Source: Lachnoclostridium sp. UBA739
GTDB taxonomy: Bacteria; Bacillota_A; Clostridia; Lachnospirales; Lachnospiraceae
Direction of reading: 5' to 3'
DNA length: 9,023 nt
NCBI GenBank assembly: GCA_002297865.1
Contig: DBKX01000198.1
Span: forward strand, 11,614-20,636
Both the position numbers and the translations under genes were made by a program. This document shows, piece after piece, positions 1 through 6,126 of the stretch; position 1 is the first letter of the stretch; each line of letters opens with the position of its first letter. The notes beneath the pieces are model-generated. The model saw nothing but the letters and a program-made list of their open reading frames with translations. It had not been told where the DNA came from and searched no databases.

Positions 1-999
1 TTATATTGTAATGAAAATAAATTTCTTACACTTTTAGGACCTAGTGGATGCGGAAAAACTACTACTCTCCGTATTATGGGTGGTTTTGAAACGCCTGATA
101 CAGGAAAAGTACTCTTTGATGGAAAGGATATTACCAATCTGCCTCCCAATCAAAGGCAATTAAATACTGTTTTCCAAAAGTATGCACTATTTATGCACAT
201 GACAGTTGGAGAGAATATCGCATTTGGTTTAAACATAAAAAAGAAAAGCAAGCAATATATTAAGGACAAAGTAAAATATGCTCTAAAGCTTGTGAATCTT
301 GAAGATTATGAAAACCGTCGTCCAGATTCTCTAAGTGGTGGTCAACAGCAGCGTATTGCCATTGCACGAGCTATTGTAAATGAACCAAAGTTACTTTTAT
401 TAGATGAACCTCTTGGTGCTCTTGACTTAAAACTTCGCCAGGACATGCAGTATGAGTTGATTCGTTTAAAAAATGAGCTAGGCATTACTTTTGTTTATGT
501 CACTCATGACCAGGAAGAAGCCCTTACCATGTCTGATACAATCGTTGTTATGAATCAAGGTTACATTCAGCAGATTGGCTCACCGGAAGATATTTACAAT
601 GAACCAATTAATGCTTTTGTAGCTGATTTTATTGGGGAAAGTAATATTATTCCTGCCACTATGGTAGAAGATAAACTTGTAAATATATTAGGAACGAATT
701 TCCAATGTGTAGATGTTGGTTTTGGACGAAACAAACCTGTAGATGTTGTGATTCGACCAGAAGATATTGATTTAGTTGCTCCAGAAAAGGGCATCATCAC
801 TGGTCGTGTAACTTCTCTTATCTTTAAAGGTGTTCATTACGAAATGGAAGTTATGGCAAACGGAAGGGAATGGCTTGTTCACAGCACAGATTTATGTCCT
901 GTTGGATGTGAAGTCGGTATCTGGGTAGATCCATTTGATATTCAGATCATGAACAAACCGGAATCCGAAGATGAGGAGGCGGTTGAAATAAATGAATAA
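1..999 (+). CDS. potA: Spermidine/putrescine ABC transporter ATP-binding protein PotA, 5' partial
   Basis: The reading frame is open from base 1, so the first ATG at 76 is not the real start: the Walker A motif GPSGCGKTT lies upstream of it (codons 13-21 from base 1). Roughly 25-30 N-terminal residues are missing. The rest of the ATPase is complete: Q-loop glutamine near codon 59, signature LSGGQ (111-115), Walker B LLLLDE (131-136), the D-loop GALD, and the switch histidine in VTHDQEEAL (169). A TOBE-type C-terminal domain containing IRPEDIDLV follows, as in the PotA/CysA/MalK branch of importers. It hydrolyses ATP on the cytoplasmic side to drive polyamine import through PotB and PotC. The substrate is assigned from the potBCD neighbours. 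One small oddity is YALFMHMTV after the Q-loop, where the family usually has YALFPHMTV. The stop overlaps the potB start by 8 bases, which indicates translational coupling. Confidence 0.95.
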   Translation, partial: LYCNENKFLTLLGPSGCGKTTTLRIMGGFETPDTGKVLFDGKDITNLPPNQRQLNTVFQKYALFMHMTVGENIAFGLNIKKKSKQYIKDKVKYALKLVNLEDYENRRPDSLSGGQQQRIAIARAIVNEPKLLLLDEPLGALDLKLRQDMQYELIRLKNELGITFVYVTHDQEEALTMSDTIVVMNQGYIQQIGSPEDIYNEPINAFVADFIGESNIIPATMVEDKLVNILGTNFQCVDVGFGRNKPVDVVIRPEDIDLVAPEKGIITGRVTSLIFKGVHYEMEVMANGREWLVHSTDLCPVGCEVGIWVDPFDIQIMNKPESEDEEAVEINE

Positions 1000-1810
1000 A
1001 AAACGATACCTCGCCTCACCTTATCTTGTCTGGTCCATAGCATTTATTATCATTCCGCTTATTATGGTAATTTACTACGGATTTTCAACCAAAGAGTTTG
1101 ATTTTACTCTTTCCAATGTAAAATCTATTGCAAGACCAGTACATTTGAAGGCGCTTTGGCTTTCCCTGAAATTAGGCTTTATCAGTACAGCAATTTGCTT
1201 AATCCTTGCCTATCCGCTTGCCAGCATATTAGTAAATTCCAAGATAAAATCAAACAGTTTCCTTGTTTTTATCTTTATTCTTCCAATGTGGATGAACTTT
1301 TTACTTCGTACTTTGGCTTGGCAAACTTTACTTGATAAAAACGGTGTAATTAATGGAATCCTTTCCACCCTACACCTTCCATCCTTAAATATTATCAACA
1401 CTCCGACTGCCATTGTGCTAGGCATGGTGTACAACTTCTTACCATTTATGGTTCTGCCTATTTACAATACACTTGTGAAGATTGATAAAGATGTAATCAA
1501 TGCTGCCAGAGATTTAGGTGCTAACGAAATACAGACTTTTTTAAGAATCACATTACCTCTAAGTATGCCTGGTGTTATCAGTGGTATTACGATGGTTTTC
1601 GTACCATCCCTGACAACATTCGTAATTTCAGATATTTTAGGTGGAAGTAAAATTCTTCTTATCGGAAATATTATCGAACAGGAATTTATCACCGCCAATA
1701 ACTGGCATACTGGCTCAGGATTGTCTATGGTACTTATGATATTTATCATAATTTCTATGGCACTGATGACAAAATACGATTCAGATACGGAGGGAGCTAA
1801 TCTATGGTAA
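992..1810 (+). CDS. potB: Spermidine/putrescine ABC transporter permease PotB
   Basis: A 272-residue integral membrane protein with about six hydrophobic segments, the first at about residues 11-31. It carries the permease EAA loop ([19 protein letters not shown]) that docks onto the ATPase in type I importers. Length matches PotB proteins. With PotC it should form the transmembrane channel for spermidine/putrescine. A GAGGAGG at 973-979 precedes the ATG with a rather long 12-base spacer; the only in-frame alternative just upstream (TTG at 983) runs into a stop, so 992 is the start. It overlaps potA by 8 bases and potC by 7. Assignment as PotB rather than another polyamine or Fe-type permease rests on the order A-B-C-D and on the adjacent PotD. 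Confidence 0.93.
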   Translation: MNKKRYLASPYLVWSIAFIIIPLIMVIYYGFSTKEFDFTLSNVKSIARPVHLKALWLSLKLGFISTAICLILAYPLASILVNSKIKSNSFLVFIFILPMWMNFLLRTLAWQTLLDKNGVINGILSTLHLPSLNIINTPTAIVLGMVYNFLPFMVLPIYNTLVKIDKDVINAARDLGANEIQTFLRITLPLSMPGVISGITMVFVPSLTTFVISDILGGSKILLIGNIIEQEFITANNWHTGSGLSMVLMIFIIISMALMTKYDSDTEGANLW

Positions 1811-2577
1811 AAAAAATTTCCAAGCGCATATATGTAACACTCATACTGCTTTTCTTATATGCACCAATTTTTACTTTAATCGTGCTCTCCTTCAATGAGT
1901 CACGTTCCATGGCAGTATGGAAAGGTTTTTCCTTACAATGGTATATGGATTTATTTCAAAATGAGTCCATTAAGAATGCTCTTTACACTACCCTTATTAT
2001 CGCAACCTTATCTTCATTGATTGCGACAGTAATCGGAACTTTAGCATCTATTGCAATGAATACGATGAAGAAAATTCCTCGTGCTATCTTAGTAGGGATT
2101 ACGAACATTCCAATGTTAAATGCGGATATTGTAACTGGAATATCCCTAATGTTACTTTTTGTTGCAATTAACTATTCCCTTGGGTTTTCCAGTGTACTGC
2201 TTGCACACATTACCTTTAACATTCCTTATGTTATTTTAAGTGTAATGCCTAAACTGAAACAGACAAACAGAAACACATACGAAGCTGCGCTTGACTTAGG
2301 TGCTTCTCCTATTTACGCATTTTATAAAGTAATTTTGCCAGACATTTTTCCTGGTATCTTATCTGGATTTTTATTAGCATTCACCATGTCCTTAGATGAT
2401 TTTGTAATCACTCACTTTACCAAAGGACCTGGCGTAGACACTTTATCAACTATGATTTATACAGAACTCCGAAAAGGAATCAATCCAGAAATGTATGCTT
2501 TATCCGCATTACTATTTGTCTGTGTTCTAGTTCTGTTAGTATTAGTAAATCGAAAATCTGATGAAACAAATGAATAA
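1804..2577 (+). CDS. potC: Spermidine/putrescine ABC transporter permease PotC
   Basis: A 257-residue permease, second half of the PotBC channel. The N-terminus has a short basic stretch ([10 protein letters not shown]) and then a hydrophobic helix, followed by the FNESRSMAVWKGFSLQWY segment typical of PotC. The EAA loop is clear (EAALDLGASPIYAFYKVILP), followed by the FTMSLDDFVITHF segment characteristic of polyamine PotC/YdcV-type permeases. The start ATG lies inside ATGGTAA, which also contains the potB stop, and GGAGGGAG at 1789-1796 sits 7 bases upstream. The short potC-potD gap keeps it in the same transcript. No unusual residues noticed. Confidence 0.94.
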   Translation: MVKKISKRIYVTLILLFLYAPIFTLIVLSFNESRSMAVWKGFSLQWYMDLFQNESIKNALYTTLIIATLSSLIATVIGTLASIAMNTMKKIPRAILVGITNIPMLNADIVTGISLMLLFVAINYSLGFSSVLLAHITFNIPYVILSVMPKLKQTNRNTYEAALDLGASPIYAFYKVILPDIFPGILSGFLLAFTMSLDDFVITHFTKGPGVDTLSTMIYTELRKGINPEMYALSALLFVCVLVLLVLVNRKSDETNE

Positions 2578-2589
2578 GGAGTATGCATA

Positions 2590-3633
2590 ATGAAGCATAA
2601 ATTTTTGTTTCTTTGCCTCATTACCATGGGGCTTTTCCTAACAGGATGTGGCAAAGAGTATGATTTATACATTTATAACTGGGGACAGTATATTGACGAA
2701 GATGTAATTGACATTTTTGAAAAAGAAACTGGGCTTTCTGTCTCTTATGAAGAATTTGAGACCAACGAAGCAATGTATCCAAAAGTTGCAAATGGTGCTG
2801 GTGAATATGATTTAATCTGTCCTTCTGATTATATGATTCAGAAAATGGTGGAAGAAGATTTACTTGCACCGCTTAACTATGACAACATACCAAATATCAA
2901 ATATATCGGCAAGCAGTATTTAAAGCAGTCCGAAGCTTTTGACCCTGGTAATAAGTTCTCTGTACCATACTGCTGGGGTACAGTTGGAATCATTTATAAT
3001 AAGAAGATGGTAAAAGAACCTGTGGACAGCTGGTCTATCCTCTGGGATAAAAAATACTATGACAATGTTTTAATGCAGAACAGTGTTCGTGATGCATTTG
3101 GTATTACACTTAAATGGCTTGGTTATTCTCTAAATTCTGCCAATAAAAACGAACTGCGTGAAGCACGTGACAAACTGATTGAACAAAAGAAAAATGGAAT
3201 CGTACAAGCTTATGTCGTAGATCAGGTTCGTGATAAGATGTGGGACAACGCAGCGGCTCTTGGGGTTATTTATTCTGGTGAAGCAAGTAATTGTATTAGC
3301 GAAAATCCTGATTTGGCTTATGCAATTCCAAAAGAGGGAACAAACTCATGGATTGATTCTTGGGTTATTCCCAAGAATTCAAAGCATAAGGAAGCAGCAG
3401 AACAATTTATTAACTTCTTATGCAGACCAGATATTGCTCTTAAAAACTTTGAATACATCTGCTACTCTACTCCAAATATTGCGGTACGTGATATGCTGGA
3501 AGATGAAGATTTAAAGAACGATAAGATTCTATTCCCTGATGAAGATGTATTGGATAATACAGAAACATTTAAGTATCTTGGTGAAGAGATGGATCAAGTG
3601 TATTATGAGTTGTGGAAAGAGGTTAAAAGTTAA
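2590..3633 (+). CDS. potD: Spermidine/putrescine-binding lipoprotein PotD
   Basis: A 347-residue solute-binding protein. Residues 1-19 form a lipoprotein signal peptide with lipobox LTGC, so Cys20 should be lipidated and the receptor held on the outer face of the membrane. The mature protein begins with the hallmark LYIYNWGQYID, and continues with EYDLICPSDYMIQ, VPYCWGTVGIIYNKK and a WIDSWVIPK segment. Trp254 and Asp256 in the last segment align with the ligand-contacting Trp and Asp of E. coli PotD (positions recalled, not computed). In the SVRDAF segment (165-170) the acidic pair of E. coli DAREVF is reduced to one Asp (168), so preference between spermidine and putrescine cannot be inferred. 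AAGGAG at 2576-2581 overlaps the potC stop and sits 8 bases before the ATG. No hairpin terminator follows the stop directly. Confidence 0.94.
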   Translation: MKHKFLFLCLITMGLFLTGCGKEYDLYIYNWGQYIDEDVIDIFEKETGLSVSYEEFETNEAMYPKVANGAGEYDLICPSDYMIQKMVEEDLLAPLNYDNIPNIKYIGKQYLKQSEAFDPGNKFSVPYCWGTVGIIYNKKMVKEPVDSWSILWDKKYYDNVLMQNSVRDAFGITLKWLGYSLNSANKNELREARDKLIEQKKNGIVQAYVVDQVRDKMWDNAAALGVIYSGEASNCISENPDLAYAIPKEGTNSWIDSWVIPKNSKHKEAAEQFINFLCRPDIALKNFEYICYSTPNIAVRDMLEDEDLKNDKILFPDEDVLDNTETFKYLGEEMDQVYYELWKEVKS

Positions 3634-3669
3634 ATTAGCAAAGTTATGTTTACTGATTTTTTGAAATAA

Positions 3670-3698
3670 TTGACATACGTAAGATGTCATGATAATAT
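3670..3698 (+). promoter_or_regulatory. Promoter of the antisense RNA
   Basis: A consensus -35 TTGACA (3670-3675) is followed after 17 bases by TAATAT (3693-3698); GATAAT at 3691-3696 is an alternative -10 with a 15-base spacer. An AT run leads to a predicted start near 3705, right before a hairpin. No open reading frame with a ribosome binding site follows on this strand, so the promoter most likely drives a non-coding RNA. It lies 36 bases after the potD stop. Confidence 0.7.
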
Positions 3699-3707
3699 AT
3701 ATATAAA

Positions 3708-3732
3708 GGTACTACCAATAGACGGTTAGTCC
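3708..3732. other. Hairpin near the antisense RNA 5' end and toxin mRNA 3' end
   Basis: GGTACTACC and GGTTAGTCC pair with two single-base bulges around AATAGAC. On the plus strand it forms the first stem-loop of the antisense RNA. On the minus strand the same hairpin lies about 25 bases after the toxin stop and is followed by ACCTTTATATAT, so it may act as a weak terminator of the toxin mRNA. Confidence 0.5.
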
Positions 3733-3749
3733 AGTATTGTTTTTTATAG

Positions 3750-3787
3750 CAACCGCTTAGTTTGGACGCTTGGGCGGTTGTTTTTTT
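3750..3787 (+). terminator. Rho-independent terminator of the antisense RNA
   Basis: CAACCGC (3750-3756) pairs perfectly with GCGGTTG (3774-3780) around a 17-nt loop and is followed by seven Ts (3781-3787). It overlaps the last codons of the toxin gene on the other strand. As no terminator lies closer to potD, it may also end read-through from the pot operon. Confidence 0.8.
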
Positions 3788-3873
3788 GTGTCTCTTTTAC
3801 CATTTGTATAGCCTAGACTATAGATTGATATACATAAGCCAATCACAGCTATCAAGCCTTCAAGTGTTAACAT
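3757..3873 (-). CDS. Small single-helix basic peptide, putative type I toxin (holin-like / Fst-like)
   Basis: A 38-residue peptide: a hydrophobic helix at about residues 4-22 (LEGLIAVIGLCISIYSLGY), then a strongly basic, proline-containing tail (KRDTKKQPPKRPN). One membrane helix plus a short charged tail is the layout of type I toxins such as the Hol-Tox, Fst and TxpA/BsrG groups; I do not claim a specific family match. The frame stays open upstream, but GAGGTGG at 3884-3890 lies 10 bases before the ATG at 3873 and would be translated inside the longer reading, so the short form is preferred. Its 3' end overlaps the antisense RNA and its terminator. The gene lies 127 bases beyond the trpS stop on the same strand, with no clear terminator between. 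An alternative is a small membrane regulatory peptide without toxicity. Confidence 0.75.
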   Translation of the reverse strand: MLTLEGLIAVIGLCISIYSLGYTNGKRDTKKQPPKRPN

Positions 3874-3999
3874 AATGGCATCCCCACCTCTATGCTTATT
3901 TTCCTTGCTTTTATCAATATTTTTAGTTAAGAAAAGGCTCCCAAATGCACCTTCTGTTTTCACAACGTAGCACATTTAAGAGCCCTAACACATCATTCA

Positions 4000-5004
4000 C
4001 TATCTAATTCTTTCAGTCAAACCAAGTTTCTTCTGCACTTTTCTTAAAGTCTTAGTTGAGAAATACTGAGCTTTCTCATCATTTGCCTTAATCATACTAT
4101 CAATATAAGCCTTATCTTTAGTTAAATCCGCAATACGTGACTGTAATGGTTTTAAGATATCCACTACAGATTCACCCACAGCAAGTTTAAAGTCTCCATA
4201 ACCTTTGCCGTCGAATTCTTTTTCGATTTCATCATAAGTCTTACCAGTTGCTGTACTATAAATTTCCATTAAGTTACTGATTCCCGGCTTGTCCTCACTG
4301 TAACGTACTACGCTGTCAGAATCTGTTACCGCACGTTTGAACTTACGGATAACGGTATCAGGATCATCGGTAAGATAAATACTTGCATTTGGATTCTCAT
4401 CTGACTTAGACATTTTCTTACTTGGGTCCTGTAAACTCATAATCTTAGCACCTTTCTTACCAATGTAAGGTTCCGGTACTGTAAATACCTCTCCATAAAT
4501 AGAGTTAAATCTTTCTGCAATATCTCTTGTTATCTCAAGATGCTGCTTCTGGTCAACTCCTACTGGCACTACATCTGCCTGATATAATAAAATATCTGCT
4601 GCCATAAGAACCGGATATGTGTAAAGACCAGCGTTAATGTTATCTGCATGTTTCGCCGCTTTATCTTTAAACTGCGTCATACGGTTTAATTCACCCATAT
4701 AAGTAAAGCAGTTTAATAACCATGCAAGTTCTGCATGACCACTTACATGTGACTGGTAGTAGATACAATTCTTCTCAGGGTCTAATCCTGCCGCTACATA
4801 TAATATATATAAAGCTCTTGCTCTCTGACGAAATTCAGTTGGGTTTTGTCTTACTGTAAGAGAGTGTAAATCCATTACTCCGTAAAAACATTCATACTCT
4901 TCATTTAATGTTACCCAGTTTTTTAAAGCACCTAGATAATTTCCTAATGTCAAATTACCTGTGGCTTGCATTCCACTGTAAAGTACCTTTTTCCCATTTA
5001 TCAT
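4000..5004 (-). CDS. trpS: Tryptophanyl-tRNA synthetase
   Basis: Class I aminoacyl-tRNA synthetase that charges tRNA-Trp with tryptophan using ATP in the cytoplasm. Counting from the upstream ATG at 5010, the HIGH-type signature appears as TGNLTLGNY (17-25), with GVMDLHSLTV (44-53), GELNRMTQFKDK (106-117), GVDQKQHLEITRDIAERFN (151-169) and KMSKS (199-203) in family order. The length of 334-336 residues is normal for the bacterial enzyme. GGAGGT directly abuts the ATG at 5010 but is 6 bases from the in-frame ATG at 5004, so 5004 is preferred; the difference is two residues. The upstream region is short and carries a TATAAT but no T-box leader, so classical tRNA-sensing control is not seen. It diverges from the unknown two-gene operon at 5183. 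Confidence 0.97.
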   Translation of the reverse strand: MINGKKVLYSGMQATGNLTLGNYLGALKNWVTLNEEYECFYGVMDLHSLTVRQNPTEFRQRARALYILYVAAGLDPEKNCIYYQSHVSGHAELAWLLNCFTYMGELNRMTQFKDKAAKHADNINAGLYTYPVLMAADILLYQADVVPVGVDQKQHLEITRDIAERFNSIYGEVFTVPEPYIGKKGAKIMSLQDPSKKMSKSDENPNASIYLTDDPDTVIRKFKRAVTDSDSVVRYSEDKPGISNLMEIYSTATGKTYDEIEKEFDGKGYGDFKLAVGESVVDILKPLQSRIADLTKDKAYIDSMIKANDEKAQYFSTKTLRKVQKKLGLTERIR

Positions 5005-5010
5005 TTTCAT

Positions 5011-5016
5011 ACCTCC
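5011..5016 (-). promoter_or_regulatory. trpS ribosome binding site that decides the start
   Basis: GGAGGT on the minus strand touches the ATG at 5010 with no spacer, which is too close for initiation, and is 6 bases from the ATG at 5004. This favours the downstream start. Confidence 0.7.
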
Positions 5017-5055
5017 AAGGATGTGTTCTTTCTTACTAGTTTAACACAATTGCCC

Positions 5056-5061
5056 ATTATA
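5056..5061 (-). promoter_or_regulatory. Putative trpS promoter -10 element
   Basis: A perfect TATAAT on the minus strand, giving a start near 5049 and a leader of about 45 nt. No good -35 lies at 16-18 bases (AGGGAA at 17), so the promoter is weak, activator-dependent or misassigned. Confidence 0.4.
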
Positions 5062-5122
5062 GTAAATGTCTGAATCAATTCCCTTCCATTTGAAAGGAAG
5101 AACTATGAAATTCATTAGAATC

Positions 5123-5159
5123 TTGTACTGATTTTTCAGATTCTTTAATATATTATAAT
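5123..5159 (+). promoter_or_regulatory. Putative promoter of the unknown two-gene operon
   Basis: Two overlapping readings are possible: TTGTAC (5123-5128) with an 18-base spacer to TAATAT (5147-5152), or a perfect TATAAT at 5154-5159 with no good -35. Both lie 23-36 bases before the start codon at 5183. A bulged inverted repeat overlaps this region (AGAAT 5117-5121 and CTGA 5128-5131 pairing with TCAGATTCT 5136-5144), which might be an operator or chance. Confidence 0.4.
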
Positions 5160-5182
5160 AAAAAAATTGGTGAGGTAAGTTT

Positions 5183-5746
5183 ATGGCAAGATCAAACAGT
5201 TCTACAGAATATATGTTAAATATTATCCGCGCTGCACTTCCTTATGTTACTTCTAGAACTAGAAACAATATGGAAGTTGCTATAAAAACTGGTGAACTAG
5301 CTGAATCCTTTCAATCCATAGGCAATGACGCTGAATTGGAGGCATGTGATTTAGGAGAGGAAACAGTTGATGTGGAAGGTTTATTGGTAAGCGTTCAAAA
5401 TGTTTGTGTAGGTAGAGAGAAGGATATGATTAACACCGTTCTTAATTTCTACAAAACAAGAAGCTTGTATCAGGCTTATCAGAATTTCCGCAAAAACAGT
5501 CTACAGCTTGATCCCGATTTAGCGACAGAACCAGAATTACAGGCAGCAAGTGTAAACGGTACAAGAAAATCCAATAATCCTAACAATACTATGCTAGACT
5601 TTTTAATGTCTCAGCTTACACCAGAGCAGAAATCAACGTTTGATGCAATGAATATGCTTATAAACAGTGGTAACTTTAACAACATTAATAATTTTGCAAA
5701 CATGATGGGGGCTTCACAGCCAAAAGATAACAAAGCAAATAAATAG
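5183..5746 (+). CDS. Uncharacterised soluble protein, first gene of a two-gene unit
   Basis: I do not recognise this 187-residue protein. It has no signal peptide or membrane helix and is predicted cytoplasmic. The N-terminal two thirds look helical: residues 7-43 contain EYMLNIIRAALPYVTSRTRNNMEVAI in outline, and 75-103 another charged helical stretch. Residues 110-137 are a low-complexity linker, then a helical motif LTPEQKSTFDAMNMLI (145-160), and an Asn-rich tail (161-187) ending in KDNKANK. The LTPEQKSTFDAM motif recurs in the next gene as LSPQEKQRFDAM, suggesting shared ancestry of the C-terminal segment or a shared partner. GAGG at 5172-5175 sits 7 bases before the ATG. The 16-base gap to the next gene holds that gene's ribosome binding site, so the two are an operon. 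Confidence 0.85.
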   Translation: MARSNSSTEYMLNIIRAALPYVTSRTRNNMEVAIKTGELAESFQSIGNDAELEACDLGEETVDVEGLLVSVQNVCVGREKDMINTVLNFYKTRSLYQAYQNFRKNSLQLDPDLATEPELQAASVNGTRKSNNPNNTMLDFLMSQLTPEQKSTFDAMNMLINSGNFNNINNFANMMGASQPKDNKANK

Positions 5747-5762
5747 AAGGGAGGATTCGCAT

Positions 5763-6032
5763 TTGGCGGATTTAGATTGGATTAATGATCCTGCACTCAA
5801 GAATATGAGCCATCACAAAAAAGAAATTTTGATTAGCCTTGTAAAACAGTCAGAAGGAAAATCAGCAGCTGAAACAATACCGATTCTTCTTAATACACAG
5901 AAACTTATGAATGAACAAGGGGTAAAGTTTTCTCCTCAAGAGCAAAATGCCATGTTCTCTATCCTTTCGGCAAAGTTAAGTCCACAGGAAAAACAGCGGT
6001 TTGATGCCATGAAGAAAATGATGCGGTTTTAA
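5763..6032 (+). CDS. Uncharacterised small helical protein, second gene of the unit, TTG start
   Basis: An 89-residue protein of unknown function with no signal peptide or membrane segment. It begins ADLDWINDPALKNM after the initiator. Residues 16-50 are predicted helical (KKEILISLVKQ, ETIPILLNTQKLM), followed by two related segments, FSPQEQNAMFSIL (56-68) and LSPQEKQRFDAMKKM (72-86). The second matches the C-terminal motif of the preceding gene. The start is TTG at 5763, supported by AAGGGAGGA at 5747-5755 about 8 bases upstream; no ATG in this frame is as well placed. It is co-transcribed with the gene before it, and the strong hairpin at 6079-6117 ends the unit. Confidence 0.82.
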   Translation: MADLDWINDPALKNMSHHKKEILISLVKQSEGKSAAETIPILLNTQKLMNEQGVKFSPQEQNAMFSILSAKLSPQEKQRFDAMKKMMRF

Positions 6033-6078
6033 TAGGGAACTAATACCGGTTCAAAGTATGAATTGCTCAAGTTATCAG

Positions 6079-6117
6079 AAAAGCATTGTACCGACATTCT
6101 CAGTACAATGCTTTTTT
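6079..6117 (+). terminator. Terminator of the two-gene unit, probably bidirectional
   Basis: AAAAGCATTGTAC (6079-6091) and GTACAATGCTTTT (6103-6115) form a perfect 13-bp stem with an 11-nt loop; the T run extends to 6117. On the minus strand the stem also ends in four Ts, so it can serve the convergent transglycosylase gene whose stop is at 6127. Confidence 0.9.
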
Positions 6118-6126
6118 ACGTTCTCA

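Larger units (their letters stand above)
3705..3787 (+). ncRNA. Putative type I antitoxin (antisense) RNA, about 80 nt
   Basis: Predicted from signals only. The RNA would start near 3705 with a hairpin made of GGTACTACC (3708-3716) and GGTTAGTCC (3724-3732), which gives eight pairs with one bulged base on each arm around a 7-nt loop. A U-rich linker follows, then the terminator hairpin at 3750-3780 and seven Ts. Its 3' part (3757-3787) is complementary to the last ten codons and the stop of the toxin gene on the opposite strand, and the rest would pair with the toxin mRNA 3' UTR. The terminator loop contains UUGG, which fits the YUNR U-turn motif known from antisense RNA loops. By analogy with RNAII of the Fst/par system and RatA of TxpA, it would bind the toxin mRNA and block its translation or stability. 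No homology search was possible. Confidence 0.65.

Noticed and set aside
3757..3975. A longer 72-codon version of the small minus-strand gene, starting at 3975
   Set aside because: It would translate through a good ribosome binding site (3884-3890), and its N-terminal half has no conserved look; the 38-residue form fits the signals better.
5083..5100. CTTCC...GGAAG inverted repeat in the trpS upstream region
   Set aside because: Five-base arms with no extension are expected by chance in a region of this size.
5011..5182. Possible tryptophan T-box leader upstream of trpS
   Set aside because: Only about 45 nt separate the candidate transcription start from the gene; there is no T-box core and no terminator hairpin.
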